Below, one piece after another: positions 25,109-32,194 of a DNA stretch of 35,738 nucleotides. The position numbers and the translations under genes were made by a program. A model generated the notes under the pieces. That model worked only from the letters and a program-made list of their open reading frames with translations. It had not been told where the DNA came from and did no database searches. The stretch's first letter is position 1. The number at the start of each line of letters is the position of its first letter. The stretch is from assembly GCA_026987025.1 (NCBI GenBank), contig JALSNJ010000025.1:1-35738 (forward strand), read 5' to 3'. Source of the stretch: Candidatus Aminicenantota bacterium (lineage in GTDB: Bacteria; Acidobacteriota; Aminicenantia; S016-38).

Positions 25109-25384
25109 ATGATTAAGGCGGATATTTTGTCAAAAATTGTTAAGGACTCGTTTTTGACCAAAACCCAGGCCAGAGATGTTCTTAATCTTATTCTTGAAGA
25201 GATCGGCGATGCCCTGGCCAGGGGGGAGAGGGTTACTCTGGTCGGCTTCGGGACCTTTCAGGTGGTGAAAAGAAAACCCAGGAAGGGGAGGAACCCGAAG
25301 ACCGGCGAGCCTATTGAAATCCCGGCCAAAAAAGTGGTAAAATTCATCCCTGGAAAGGCCTTGAGGGAAAAGGTCAATAAATAG
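25109..25384 (+). CDS. hup: HU-family DNA-binding protein
   Basis: A 91-residue nucleoid protein. The start at 25109 (MIKADILSKIV) is preferred over the in-frame ATG at 25085, because AGGAGG lies five bases upstream and HU is normally about 90 residues. The family signature GFGTFQVVKRKPRKGRNPKTGE is complete, including the DNA-inserting Pro-bearing arm (about residues 55-75), and the C-terminal VKFIPGKALREKVNK is typical. It binds and bends DNA as a dimer. The last two bases of its TAG stop are the first two bases of the tRNA-Val gene. Confidence 0.95.
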   Translation: MIKADILSKIVKDSFLTKTQARDVLNLILEEIGDALARGERVTLVGFGTFQVVKRKPRKGRNPKTGEPIEIPAKKVVKFIPGKALREKVNK

Positions 25385-25454
25385 GCGCGTAGCTCAGTGG
25401 GAGAGCACTTGCTTGACGCGCAAGGGGTCGGCGGTTCAATCCCGCCCGCGCCTA
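25383..25454 (+). tRNA. tRNA-Val (anticodon GAC)
   Basis: A complete 72-base cloverleaf. The acceptor stem AGGCGCG/CGCGCCT is seven perfect pairs with discriminator A. D arm is GCTC-AGTGGGA-GAGC. Anticodon stem CTTGC/GCAAG has loop TTGACGC, giving anticodon GAC. The T arm is GGCGG-TTCAATC-CCGCC. The variable region is GGGTC. CCA is not encoded. The gene begins inside the HU stop codon and ends 16 bases before the thrS ATG, followed by six T, so it must be cut out of a polycistronic transcript. Confidence 0.95.
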
Positions 25455-25470
25455 TTTTTTATTTATTGTT

Positions 25471-27378
25471 ATGAGAATAAAGGTAAAGGGAAAATTGATA
25501 GAGAAGGAAGTTCAGGCAGCAAACTACATAGAGCTCTGGAAAGAACTTTTCCCGGACAGACCTCTTCCTGTGGCCGTTAAGGTTGACGGAGAGGTAAAGG
25601 ACATAAGAAGCGAGGTGAGGGGGGAAGAGGTGGAATTCCTTTTTGAGGAAGAGGAGGCCCTTGCGGTTCTCCGCCACAGCGCCTCCCACCTTCTGGCCCA
25701 GGCGGTTCTCCAGCTTTATCCTGGCACGAAAATAGGCGTAGGTCCTGCCATAGAAAACGGTTTCTACTACGACTTTTACAGGGAGGAACCCTTTACTCCT
25801 GAGGACCTGGACAGAATAGAGGGGAGAATGAAGGAGCTTGCCTCCCAGGACATTGAGATAAAAAGGGAGGTATGGCCCAGGGAGAAGGCAATAAATTACT
25901 TCAGGGAGAGGGGGCAGGATTTTAAAATAGAGCTAATAGAGGAGAAAACCCAGGGGGATGTTTCCGTTTACATACAGGGGGATTTCGTGGACCTCTGCAG
26001 GGGACCCCATGTGCCCTCCACCGGTTATATAAAGCATTTTAAGTTGCTTTCTGTCTCCGCCGCCTACTGGAAGGGGGATGAAAAAAGGGAGAGTATGCAG
26101 AGAATATACGGGACGGCCTTCTTCAAAAAGGAGGACCTGGAGGCTTACCTGAATTTTATTCAGGAGGCGAAAAAAAGGGACCATCGCCGCCTGGGAAAGG
26201 ACCTGGAGCTTTTCCTGGTTAGCGAGGAGATAGGCCCCGGCCTTATACTGTGGCTTCCCAAAGGTGCCCTGGTGAGGAGCCTTATAGAAGATTTCTGGAG
26301 ACAGGAGCACATAAGACGGGGATACCAGTTGGTTTACACCCCCCATATAGCCGACCTGGGACTCTGGAAGATAAGCGGGCACCTTGAATATTACAGGGAA
26401 AACATGTTTCCACCCATGGAAAAGGATAACCTTCACTACCAGCTCAAGCCCATGAACTGCCCCTTCCACATAATCATGTTCAAGAGCAAACTCCGCTCCT
26501 ACAGGGACCTGCCCGTCAGATGGGCTGAGCTTGGAACCGTATACCGCTACGAGCGAAGCGGTGTCCTTCACGGTCTTCTCAGGGTCAGGGGTTTCACCCA
26601 GGACGATGCCCACATTTTCTGCACCCCCCAGCAGATGGAGGAGGAAATACTGTCCACCCTTTTCTTCGCCAAGGACATGCTTTCCGCCTTCGGTTTTGAG
26701 GACTATGAAATATACCTTTCCACCAGGCCGGAGAAATTCGTGGGAACGGTCCAGATGTGGGAGCGGGCAGAGAAGGCCCTTAAAAACGCCTTGGATCGCT
26801 CCGGACTTCCCTACGAAATAGACCCCGGGGAGGGGGTCTTCTACGGCCCGAAAATTGACATTAAAATAAAGGATGTTCTTGGCAGAACCTGGCAGTGTTC
26901 CACCATTCAGGTGGACTTTAACCTTCCCCAGAGATTCGGCCTTTACTATGTGGGGGAAGATGGAGCCCGTCACACTCCCATAATGATTCACCGGGCTCTT
27001 CTCGGATCCTTAGAGAGGTTCTTCGGGGTTCTCATAGAGCACTACGGAGGTGCCTTCCCGCTCTGGCTGGCTCCTGTTCAGGTGCGGGTTCTTCCCATAA
27101 CCGACAGAAACCACGACTACGCCAACAGGATAGTTGAAGCCCTTAAGGCGGAAGGCTTCAGGGCAGAGGCGGACCTTAGAAACGAAAAGCTCGGATACAA
27201 GATAAGGGAAGGGCAGCTGCAGAAGATACCCTATCTGCTCATAGTGGGGGACCGTGAAGAAAGGGAAGGAAGGGTGGCCCTTCGCGTAAGGGGGAAAGGG
27301 GACCTTGGCGCTGTATCCTTGGAGGAATTTATCGCCCAGGCCAGGGATAAAATAAAAAATAAATCCACTGAACTTTAA
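25471..27378 (+). CDS. thrS: Threonyl-tRNA synthetase
   Basis: A 635-residue full-length class II enzyme. Domains run TGS (1-60), editing domain (about 62-225) with HSASH (H69, H73) and CRGPH (C176, H180) that clear mischarged serine, catalytic core (about 240-530), and anticodon-binding domain (about 535-635). The zinc-binding Cys is in PMNCPFH (C330), with the partner histidines in DDAHIF and MIHRALLG. The ATG has no Shine-Dalgarno: the 16 bases between tRNA and start are only A/T plus one G. Either a leaderless-like or A/U-rich start is used, or translation depends on tRNA processing. No T-box or operator-like leader is present. Confidence 0.98.
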   Translation: MRIKVKGKLIEKEVQAANYIELWKELFPDRPLPVAVKVDGEVKDIRSEVRGEEVEFLFEEEEALAVLRHSASHLLAQAVLQLYPGTKIGVGPAIENGFYYDFYREEPFTPEDLDRIEGRMKELASQDIEIKREVWPREKAINYFRERGQDFKIELIEEKTQGDVSVYIQGDFVDLCRGPHVPSTGYIKHFKLLSVSAAYWKGDEKRESMQRIYGTAFFKKEDLEAYLNFIQEAKKRDHRRLGKDLELFLVSEEIGPGLILWLPKGALVRSLIEDFWRQEHIRRGYQLVYTPHIADLGLWKISGHLEYYRENMFPPMEKDNLHYQLKPMNCPFHIIMFKSKLRSYRDLPVRWAELGTVYRYERSGVLHGLLRVRGFTQDDAHIFCTPQQMEEEILSTLFFAKDMLSAFGFEDYEIYLSTRPEKFVGTVQMWERAEKALKNALDRSGLPYEIDPGEGVFYGPKIDIKIKDVLGRTWQCSTIQVDFNLPQRFGLYYVGEDGARHTPIMIHRALLGSLERFFGVLIEHYGGAFPLWLAPVQVRVLPITDRNHDYANRIVEALKAEGFRAEADLRNEKLGYKIREGQLQKIPYLLIVGDREEREGRVALRVRGKGDLGAVSLEEFIAQARDKIKNKSTEL

Positions 27379-27388
27379 GAGGGAGGAT

Positions 27389-27970
27389 TTGAGACGAAGG
27401 TATTACAAGAGGGAATTCGTAAAGAAGACCAGGCCACACAGGATCAACGAGGAGATAAGGGCAGAAATGGTAAGGGTAATAGGGGAAGACAAGAAGCAGA
27501 TAGGCATCATGAACATAAGGGAAGCCCTTGCTCTGGCCCAGGAGGCGGGCCTTGACCTTGTGGAAATAGCCCCCAAGGCAGACCCTCCTGTGGTTAGGAT
27601 AATGGACTACGGGAAATTCCTCTACGAGGAGCAGAAGAAACAGCACGAGGCGAAGAAGAGACAGAAGCAGACTAAGGTCAAGGAAATTCAGGTAAGGCCG
27701 AAAATTGACAAGCACGACCTGGAGGTTAAATTGAAAAAGGCCAGGGAGTTTCTGGAAGAGGGCAACAAGGTGAGGGTTCGCCTGAGGCTCAGGGGAAGGG
27801 AAATGGGGAAACCTGAGCTGGTTAACTCCTTGGTGGAGAGGATAAAGGAAAACCTTAAGGACATAGCCGAGATAGAGTCCCCCATGAAGGTGGAGGGGAG
27901 GATTGGCATTATGGTTCTCGGTCCCAAAAAACAGAAGAAAGGAGGAAAAAATGCCCAAGCTAAAGACTAA
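27389..27970 (+). CDS. infC: Translation initiation factor IF-3
   Basis: A 193-residue IF-3. The N-terminal domain has the hallmark [18 protein letters not shown], the linker is [19 protein letters not shown], and the C-terminal domain has [42 protein letters not shown]. It binds the 30S subunit, keeps it free of 50S and checks start codons. No ATG is available in frame; TTG at 27389 with GAGGG upstream is the best start, making it a non-AUG-initiated infC. The 3' end overlaps rpmI by 20 bases. Confidence 0.96.
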   Translation: MRRRYYKREFVKKTRPHRINEEIRAEMVRVIGEDKKQIGIMNIREALALAQEAGLDLVEIAPKADPPVVRIMDYGKFLYEEQKKQHEAKKRQKQTKVKEIQVRPKIDKHDLEVKLKKAREFLEEGNKVRVRLRLRGREMGKPELVNSLVERIKENLKDIAEIESPMKVEGRIGIMVLGPKKQKKGGKNAQAKD

Positions 27971-28145
27971 AAGGTCCGCAGCCAAGAGGTTTAAGATAAC
28001 AGCCACCGGAAAGATTAAGAGGAGAAGGGCTTATCACAGTCATATCCTCACCAAGAAGTCCAGAAAGAGGAAGAGACACCTGAGGAAGCCGGCCCTGGTT
28101 TTCAAGGGAGAAGTCAGGAGCGTCAGGAGGCTTCTGGGAGTTTAA
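27951..28145 (+). CDS. rpmI: Ribosomal protein bL35
   Basis: A 64-residue basic protein beginning [37 protein letters not shown], the standard L35 pattern. The start at 27951 has AAAGGAGG seven bases upstream and gives the usual size; the longer open frame upstream runs into infC. It is translationally coupled to infC by overlap and precedes rplT, the conserved infC-rpmI-rplT order. Confidence 0.97.
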   Translation: MPKLKTKRSAAKRFKITATGKIKRRRAYHSHILTKKSRKRKRHLRKPALVFKGEVRSVRRLLGV

Positions 28146-28156
28146 GGAGGTAAAAA

Positions 28157-28507
28157 ATGAGGGTAAAAAGAGGTCCGAAGAGAAAGAATCGCAGGAAGAA
28201 GATCCTTGCCATGACCAAGGGCTACTGGGGAGCCAAGCATCGCCTTTACAGAACCGCCAAGGAGGCCATGGAGAAGGCCTTGGTGGACGCCTATCAGGGA
28301 AGAAAGCAAAAAAAGAGGGACATGAGAAGGCTCTGGATCGTAAGGATAAACGCCGCTGTAAGGGCCCAGGGGATTTCCTACAGCCGTTTCATGGCAGGGC
28401 TCAGGAAGATGGGCGTGGCCCTTAACAGGAAATCCCTGGCCGAGCTGGCCGTAAGGGCTCCCCAGGAGTTCAACCTTCTGGTGGAGGCTGTGAAAAATGC
28501 CGGATGA
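28157..28507 (+). CDS. rplT: Ribosomal protein bL20
   Basis: A 116-residue protein of exactly the usual length, with the basic N-terminal extension (MRVKRGPKRKNRRKKIL) and the globular core INAAVRAQGISYSRFMAGLRKMGVALNRKSLAELA. It is essential early in 50S assembly. A TTAAGGAGG site sits before the ATG. The stop overlaps the pheS start by 11 bases. In some bacteria L20 represses this operon; I see no pseudoknot I could name here. Confidence 0.98.
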   Translation: MRVKRGPKRKNRRKKILAMTKGYWGAKHRLYRTAKEAMEKALVDAYQGRKQKKRDMRRLWIVRINAAVRAQGISYSRFMAGLRKMGVALNRKSLAELAVRAPQEFNLLVEAVKNAG

Positions 28508-29528
28508 TATAGATGAACTTCAAAGGAAGGTTGAAGAGGCGGCGGCAAAGATAGAAACTCCCCAGGACCTTCAGAGATTTAAGGAGGAATTTTTAAGCAG
28601 GAAAAGGGGGATTATACCCGGACTTTTCAAGAAAATCCCCACCCTTCCGCCCCAGGAGCGCTCCTCCTTCGGGAAGAGGATCAACGAGCTAAGGGAGCTG
28701 GCGGAGAGCCTTTTCAAAAAGGCCGAGGAGCGATTGAAGGGAAATTTGTGGAGGGAGAGGCTTCGGAAAGCCATTCCAGACCCAACCCTTCCGGGATACT
28801 TCAAGCCCTTGGGCAGCGTTCATCCCATTTCAGAGGTATCCCACACCATAGAGGAGATATTCCTGCGCATGGGATACGACATAGAGGACGGCCCTGAGGT
28901 GGAGATGGAGTACTTCAACTTTGATGCCCTTAACATACCCCCCCATCACCCGGCTCGCCAGGAGCAGGACACCTTTTTCGTTGGAGGAGGTTATCTTCTG
29001 AGGACCCACACTTCCCCGGTTCAAATAAGGGCCATGAGAAAAAGGAAGCCTCCCATAAGGATAATAGTCCCTGGAAGGGTTTATCGCAGGGACGAGGCGG
29101 ATCCCACCCACACCCCCATGTTCTATCAAATAGAGGGGCTGGTGGTGGACCGGGGAATCAGCTTCGCCCACCTGAAGGCAACCTTGGAGACCTTTTTAAA
29201 GGCCCTTTTCGGGGAAGAAACCGGGGTAAGGTTCAGGCCCTCTTACTTCCCCTTCACAGAGCCTTCGGCGGAGGTGGACATATCCTGCCCGGTCTGCGGA
29301 GGAAAGGACCCCAACTGTAGCGTATGCGGTGGAGCCGGGTGGATAGAGATTCTCGGGGCGGGGATGGTTCATCCCGAAGTCCTGCGCGCCGGAGGGATAG
29401 ACCCTGAAGAGTATTCGGGGTTTGCCTTCGGTCTTGGGGTGGATAGAATTTCCATGCTCAAGAGGGGCCTTACTGACATAAGGAATCACTACTGGAACAG
29501 AATGGATTTTCTGGAGCAAATGAAATGA
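28497..29528 (+). CDS. pheS: Phenylalanyl-tRNA synthetase alpha subunit
   Basis: A 343-residue class II catalytic subunit. N-terminal coiled coil covers about 1-85. Motif regions include LPGYFKPLGSVHPISEVSHTIEEIF, LLRTHTSPVQIRAM, then VYRRDEADPTHTPMFYQIEGLVVD and FAFGLGVDRISMLKRGLTDIR. A CPVCGGKDPNCSVCGGAGW segment (about 260-280) holds two CxxC pairs and may bind zinc, as in some other bacterial PheS. It starts within rplT, and its last four bases overlap pheT (ATGA). Confidence 0.97.
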   Translation: MPDDIDELQRKVEEAAAKIETPQDLQRFKEEFLSRKRGIIPGLFKKIPTLPPQERSSFGKRINELRELAESLFKKAEERLKGNLWRERLRKAIPDPTLPGYFKPLGSVHPISEVSHTIEEIFLRMGYDIEDGPEVEMEYFNFDALNIPPHHPARQEQDTFFVGGGYLLRTHTSPVQIRAMRKRKPPIRIIVPGRVYRRDEADPTHTPMFYQIEGLVVDRGISFAHLKATLETFLKALFGEETGVRFRPSYFPFTEPSAEVDISCPVCGGKDPNCSVCGGAGWIEILGAGMVHPEVLRAGGIDPEEYSGFAFGLGVDRISMLKRGLTDIRNHYWNRMDFLEQMK

Positions 29529-31528
29529 AGGTTTCGGTAAATTGGCTCAGGGAGTATGTGGAGATAAAAGGGGAACGCCCGTGGCTGGAGGAGCTTTTCT
29601 CCTCCATGGGATTTCCTCCGGAGGAAGTAATCCCCTGGGGGGATGACCTTGTCTTTGACCTGGAGGTTACCCCCAATCGGCCAGACTGCCTTTCCCACTA
29701 CGGCCTGGCCAGGGAGATCTCGGTCTTCACCGATTCTCCCCTGAAAAGGGTGGAATTTTCCCTACAGGAGGATGAGAAAACCGCCGATTTTCCCATAGAA
29801 ATTCAAGACAGGGGGCTGTGTCCCAGATATGTGGCCCGGATAGTGGAGGGGGTTAAAGTAGGGGAATCCCCCCGGTGGCTAAAGGAGAAGCTTGAGAAGG
29901 TAGGGCTTCAGAGCGTGAATTCCGTGGTGGACCTCTCCAATTATCTTCTTTACGCCATAGGCCATCCGACCCATGTATTTGACCTTGACAAACTGGAGGG
30001 AAAGGTCATCGTAAGGAGGGCGAGGGAGGGGGAGAAGATACTCTGCCTGGACGGAGAAGAAAGAACGCTTTCCAATGGGGACCTGGTGATAGCCGATGAG
30101 AAAAGGCCAGTGGCCATTGCCGGGGTAATAGGAGGGGAGGATACCGGAGTTACCCCCTTCACCACCAGGGTCCTTATAGAATCGGCTTATTTTGACCCGA
30201 TAACCGTCCGAAAAACCTCCAGAAGGCTTGGATTGACCACCGATGCCTCCTACAGGTTTGAGCGGGGAGCCGACCCCATGGTTCTTGAGTTCGCTGCGGA
30301 TTATCTGGCCTATTTGATTAAGGAGGTGGCCGGGGGCAGGGTTTTGCGGGGAAGGGCCGTGGCCGGAGAGTATTCCGAGCAGAGAAGGATAAAAACCTCT
30401 ATTTTCTTTATAAACTCAAGGCTTGGGCAGGAAGTGGAGGAGGATTTTATATTGCGGAAGCTGAGGGGCCTTGGGGCAGAGGTGAGGAAAAAGGGGGAAG
30501 AGGTGGAGGTGATTCCCCCCTCGTGGAGAAGGGACCTGAATATACCGGAGGACCTGGTGGAGGAGGTGGCCAGGTTAAAGGGGTACGGCAGCATTGAGGG
30601 GAAACTTCCCCCGGTGGAAGAGCCCCAGGGGCTTCAAACCCCTGAGCGGGAGATGCTCTGGAAGGTGAGGCGGGTGCTAACTGGTCTCGGATACAGCGAG
30701 GCCATGACATATATCTGGACGAGCCCTCAGGCGGATAAGTTCAGCGGAGGCAAAGGGGAACCCATAGTGGTCCAGAATCCCCTGAGCAAGGAGAACCCTG
30801 TGCTTAGAAGGTCTCTGATTTTAACCCTTCTGGAGTCCGTTTCCCTGAACCTAAGGATGGGAAGGAAGGGGGTGGCCCTATTTGAAGTGGGAAGGGTTTA
30901 CTGGAAGGATGGTAAACCTGAGGAAGAAAAAAGGCTGGCCTTAGTGGAGGCCGGGGAGACGAAGGGGAGGACCTGGGATTCTCCTCCTCTTCAAGCCTCC
31001 TTTTATTCCCTTAAAGGAACCGCCGAGGCTCTCCTCAGGGTTTTTGCCTTAGAGCCGAAGTTCGCCCTGGAGGATTGGCCCCTCTTTGAAGAGGGTTTTT
31101 CCCTGCACTGGAATGGCCTGAGGCTCGGGCCCATTAAAAAAGAGCTTTTGGAGCTTTTCCAGATAGAGGTCCCGGTTTTTGCCGCTGAACTTCCCCTTAA
31201 GCTCATTCCCCTTAAGGTAAAGAAAGCCTACGAGGACCTTCAGAACTATCCCTCGGTGAGGAGGGATGTATCCATGATTTTCCCAGGGGATGTGAGTTTT
31301 CAGAGGATAAGGGAGGTGGTGGAGGAGCTTTCAATACCGATATTGAGGAGCTTTAGACTGATAGACCTTTACAGAGGAGAATCCATAGGGGAGGGCAAAA
31401 AGAGCCTGACTTTTTCCTTTGAATTCAGGGCGGAAAATAGGACCCTCAGATCCGAAGAGGTGGAGGCGGAGCTGGAGAGAATAGTTGAGGCCCTTTCAAA
31501 GAAACTTTCCGGGGAATGGAGAAAATGA
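29525..31528 (+). CDS. pheT: Phenylalanyl-tRNA synthetase beta subunit, short form without OB domain
   Basis: A 667-residue protein against about 785-800 in E. coli and Thermus. The first 40 residues (MKVSVNWLREYVEIKGERPW and SSMGFPPEEV) pass directly into the B3-like part (LEVTPNRPDCLSHYGLAREI), so the roughly 100-residue EMAP-II-like OB tRNA-binding domain is missing. The rest is intact: B3/B4 editing region (DLSNYLLYAIGHPTHVFDLDKL, IAGVIGG), B5 and the core, and the C-terminal anticodon-binding FDX-ACB domain starting near NYPSVRRDVSMIF. There is no frameshift in the sequence. The short form is likely genuine. Confidence 0.96.
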   Translation: MKVSVNWLREYVEIKGERPWLEELFSSMGFPPEEVIPWGDDLVFDLEVTPNRPDCLSHYGLAREISVFTDSPLKRVEFSLQEDEKTADFPIEIQDRGLCPRYVARIVEGVKVGESPRWLKEKLEKVGLQSVNSVVDLSNYLLYAIGHPTHVFDLDKLEGKVIVRRAREGEKILCLDGEERTLSNGDLVIADEKRPVAIAGVIGGEDTGVTPFTTRVLIESAYFDPITVRKTSRRLGLTTDASYRFERGADPMVLEFAADYLAYLIKEVAGGRVLRGRAVAGEYSEQRRIKTSIFFINSRLGQEVEEDFILRKLRGLGAEVRKKGEEVEVIPPSWRRDLNIPEDLVEEVARLKGYGSIEGKLPPVEEPQGLQTPEREMLWKVRRVLTGLGYSEAMTYIWTSPQADKFSGGKGEPIVVQNPLSKENPVLRRSLILTLLESVSLNLRMGRKGVALFEVGRVYWKDGKPEEEKRLALVEAGETKGRTWDSPPLQASFYSLKGTAEALLRVFALEPKFALEDWPLFEEGFSLHWNGLRLGPIKKELLELFQIEVPVFAAELPLKLIPLKVKKAYEDLQNYPSVRRDVSMIFPGDVSFQRIREVVEELSIPILRSFRLIDLYRGESIGEGKKSLTFSFEFRAENRTLRSEEVEAELERIVEALSKKLSGEWRK

Positions 31529-31719
31529 AGGAAGTCTGGGCCAAAATGGAGGAGTTGAGAGCCAGGGTTTTGAGGCTTAAAAGGGAAAGGGACGAGGCCA
31601 GGGAAAGGATTGAGGTGCTGGAGAAGAAGGTGGAGGTGCTGCAGGAGAAAATTTCCCAGGCCCAGGAGAAAATAAAGGAACTCATGAGGATGATAGACCG
31701 GGAGCTGGGAAATGGCTGA
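31525..31719 (+). CDS. Short coiled-coil protein upstream of zapA (ZapB-like)
   Basis: A 64-residue protein that is almost one continuous charged coiled coil (MKEVWAKMEELRARVLRLKRERDEAR and then RIEVLEKKVEVLQEKISQAQEKIKEL). ATG at 31525 is preferred over 31516 because it makes an ATGA overlap with the pheT stop and has GGAG upstream. In size and placement it resembles ZapB and the TIGR02449-type proteins found beside zapA in other phyla. ZapB bridges ZapA to the chromosome at the septum. Sequence alone cannot prove homology, since coiled coils converge. Confidence 0.6.
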   Translation: MKEVWAKMEELRARVLRLKRERDEARERIEVLEKKVEVLQEKISQAQEKIKELMRMIDRELGNG

Positions 31720-31984
31720 GCTCAAGGTAGAGATCCTGGGACAGCGCATGGTTATATCCTCTCCCAGGGGGGAAGAATTTTTGCGGGACCTGGTAAGGAC
31801 GGTTAAAGAGAGAATCGCCCTTCACTCTTCCCGCTATCCGGATAGCCTGAAGGCAGCCATATCCGCTTGTCTGGACCTTGCCAAGGAGGTGTATAATCTT
31901 AGGGAGGAAAACATAAAACTCAAGGAGGAGTTAGGAAGGAGGATAGAAAACATCCTGAGGGAAATAGAAGATGAAGAGGAATAA
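31712..31984 (+). CDS. zapA: Cell division protein ZapA
   Basis: A 90-residue protein that matches ZapA: an N-terminal globular head (LKVEILGQRMVISSPRGEEFLRDLVRTVKERIA with the pattern v.ILG..y.i.....ee.l...a..v...i), then a coiled-coil tail (LDLAKEVYNLREENIKLKEELGRRIENIL). ZapA cross-links FtsZ filaments at the division ring. It overlaps the coiled-coil gene by eight bases, supporting joint translation. The 6S RNA begins right at its stop codon. Confidence 0.9.
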   Translation: MAELKVEILGQRMVISSPRGEEFLRDLVRTVKERIALHSSRYPDSLKAAISACLDLAKEVYNLREENIKLKEELGRRIENILREIEDEEE

Positions 31985-32160
31985 TCCCTGCGGTGCTGGT
32001 GATGGTCTGGGAACCCTTGAGCCAACAAGAGTTCACTTGGGGCCGGAGTTCCCCTGTGGTGAGCATGCCCCTGCGGGGGGAAGCCTGAAGCAGGGGACAA
32101 GCCCCATGCTGTTTGCATGCGGGTTCATGAGGCCCTACCACACCTCACCGCGGGGTTGAT
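31983..32160 (+). ncRNA. ssrS: 6S RNA (RNA polymerase-binding regulator)
   Basis: About 175 bases of non-coding sequence between zapA and rny fold as 6S RNA. The closing stem CCCTGCGGTG (31986-31995) pairs with CACCGCGGGG (32146-32155). The next arm pairs GAACCC on the 5' side with GGGTTC near 32121. The conserved core GGTGAGCATG, then GGAAGCCTGAAGC, matches E. coli GGUGAGCAUGC and GAAGCCU. A large internal bulge (around ACAAGAGTTCACTTGG) would mimic an open promoter. 6S RNA binds the sigma-70 holoenzyme in slow growth. Exact ends are approximate; no promoter of its own or terminator is obvious, so processing from the operon transcript is likely. Confidence 0.88.
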
Positions 32161-32172
32161 TCCCCCTTCCCT

Positions 32173-32189
32173 CCTCCTTTAAAAGGAGG
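32173..32189 (+). promoter_or_regulatory. Inverted repeat masking the rny ribosome binding site
   Basis: CCTCCTTT-A-AAAGGAGG is a perfect 8+8 inverted repeat whose right arm is the rny Shine-Dalgarno, five bases before the ATG at 32195. A realistic RNA hairpin is CCTCCT/AGGAGG around a five-base loop. The left arm equals the anti-Shine-Dalgarno sequence, so it would close translation of rny. Confidence 0.55.
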
Positions 32190-32194
32190 TTGTC

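Noticed and set aside
25455-25470. T-box or other leader switch before thrS
   Set aside because: Only 16 bases lie between tRNA and start; no room for a leader and no T-box motif.
25933-26991. 352-residue open frame antisense to thrS
   Set aside because: thrS is complete and conserved on the plus strand; the antisense frame has no family pattern and follows from the codon bias of thrS.
27903-27950. Upstream extension of rpmI
   Set aside because: Sixteen extra residues overlap inf[11 protein letters not shown] at 27951 with AAAGGAGG is the standard L35 start.
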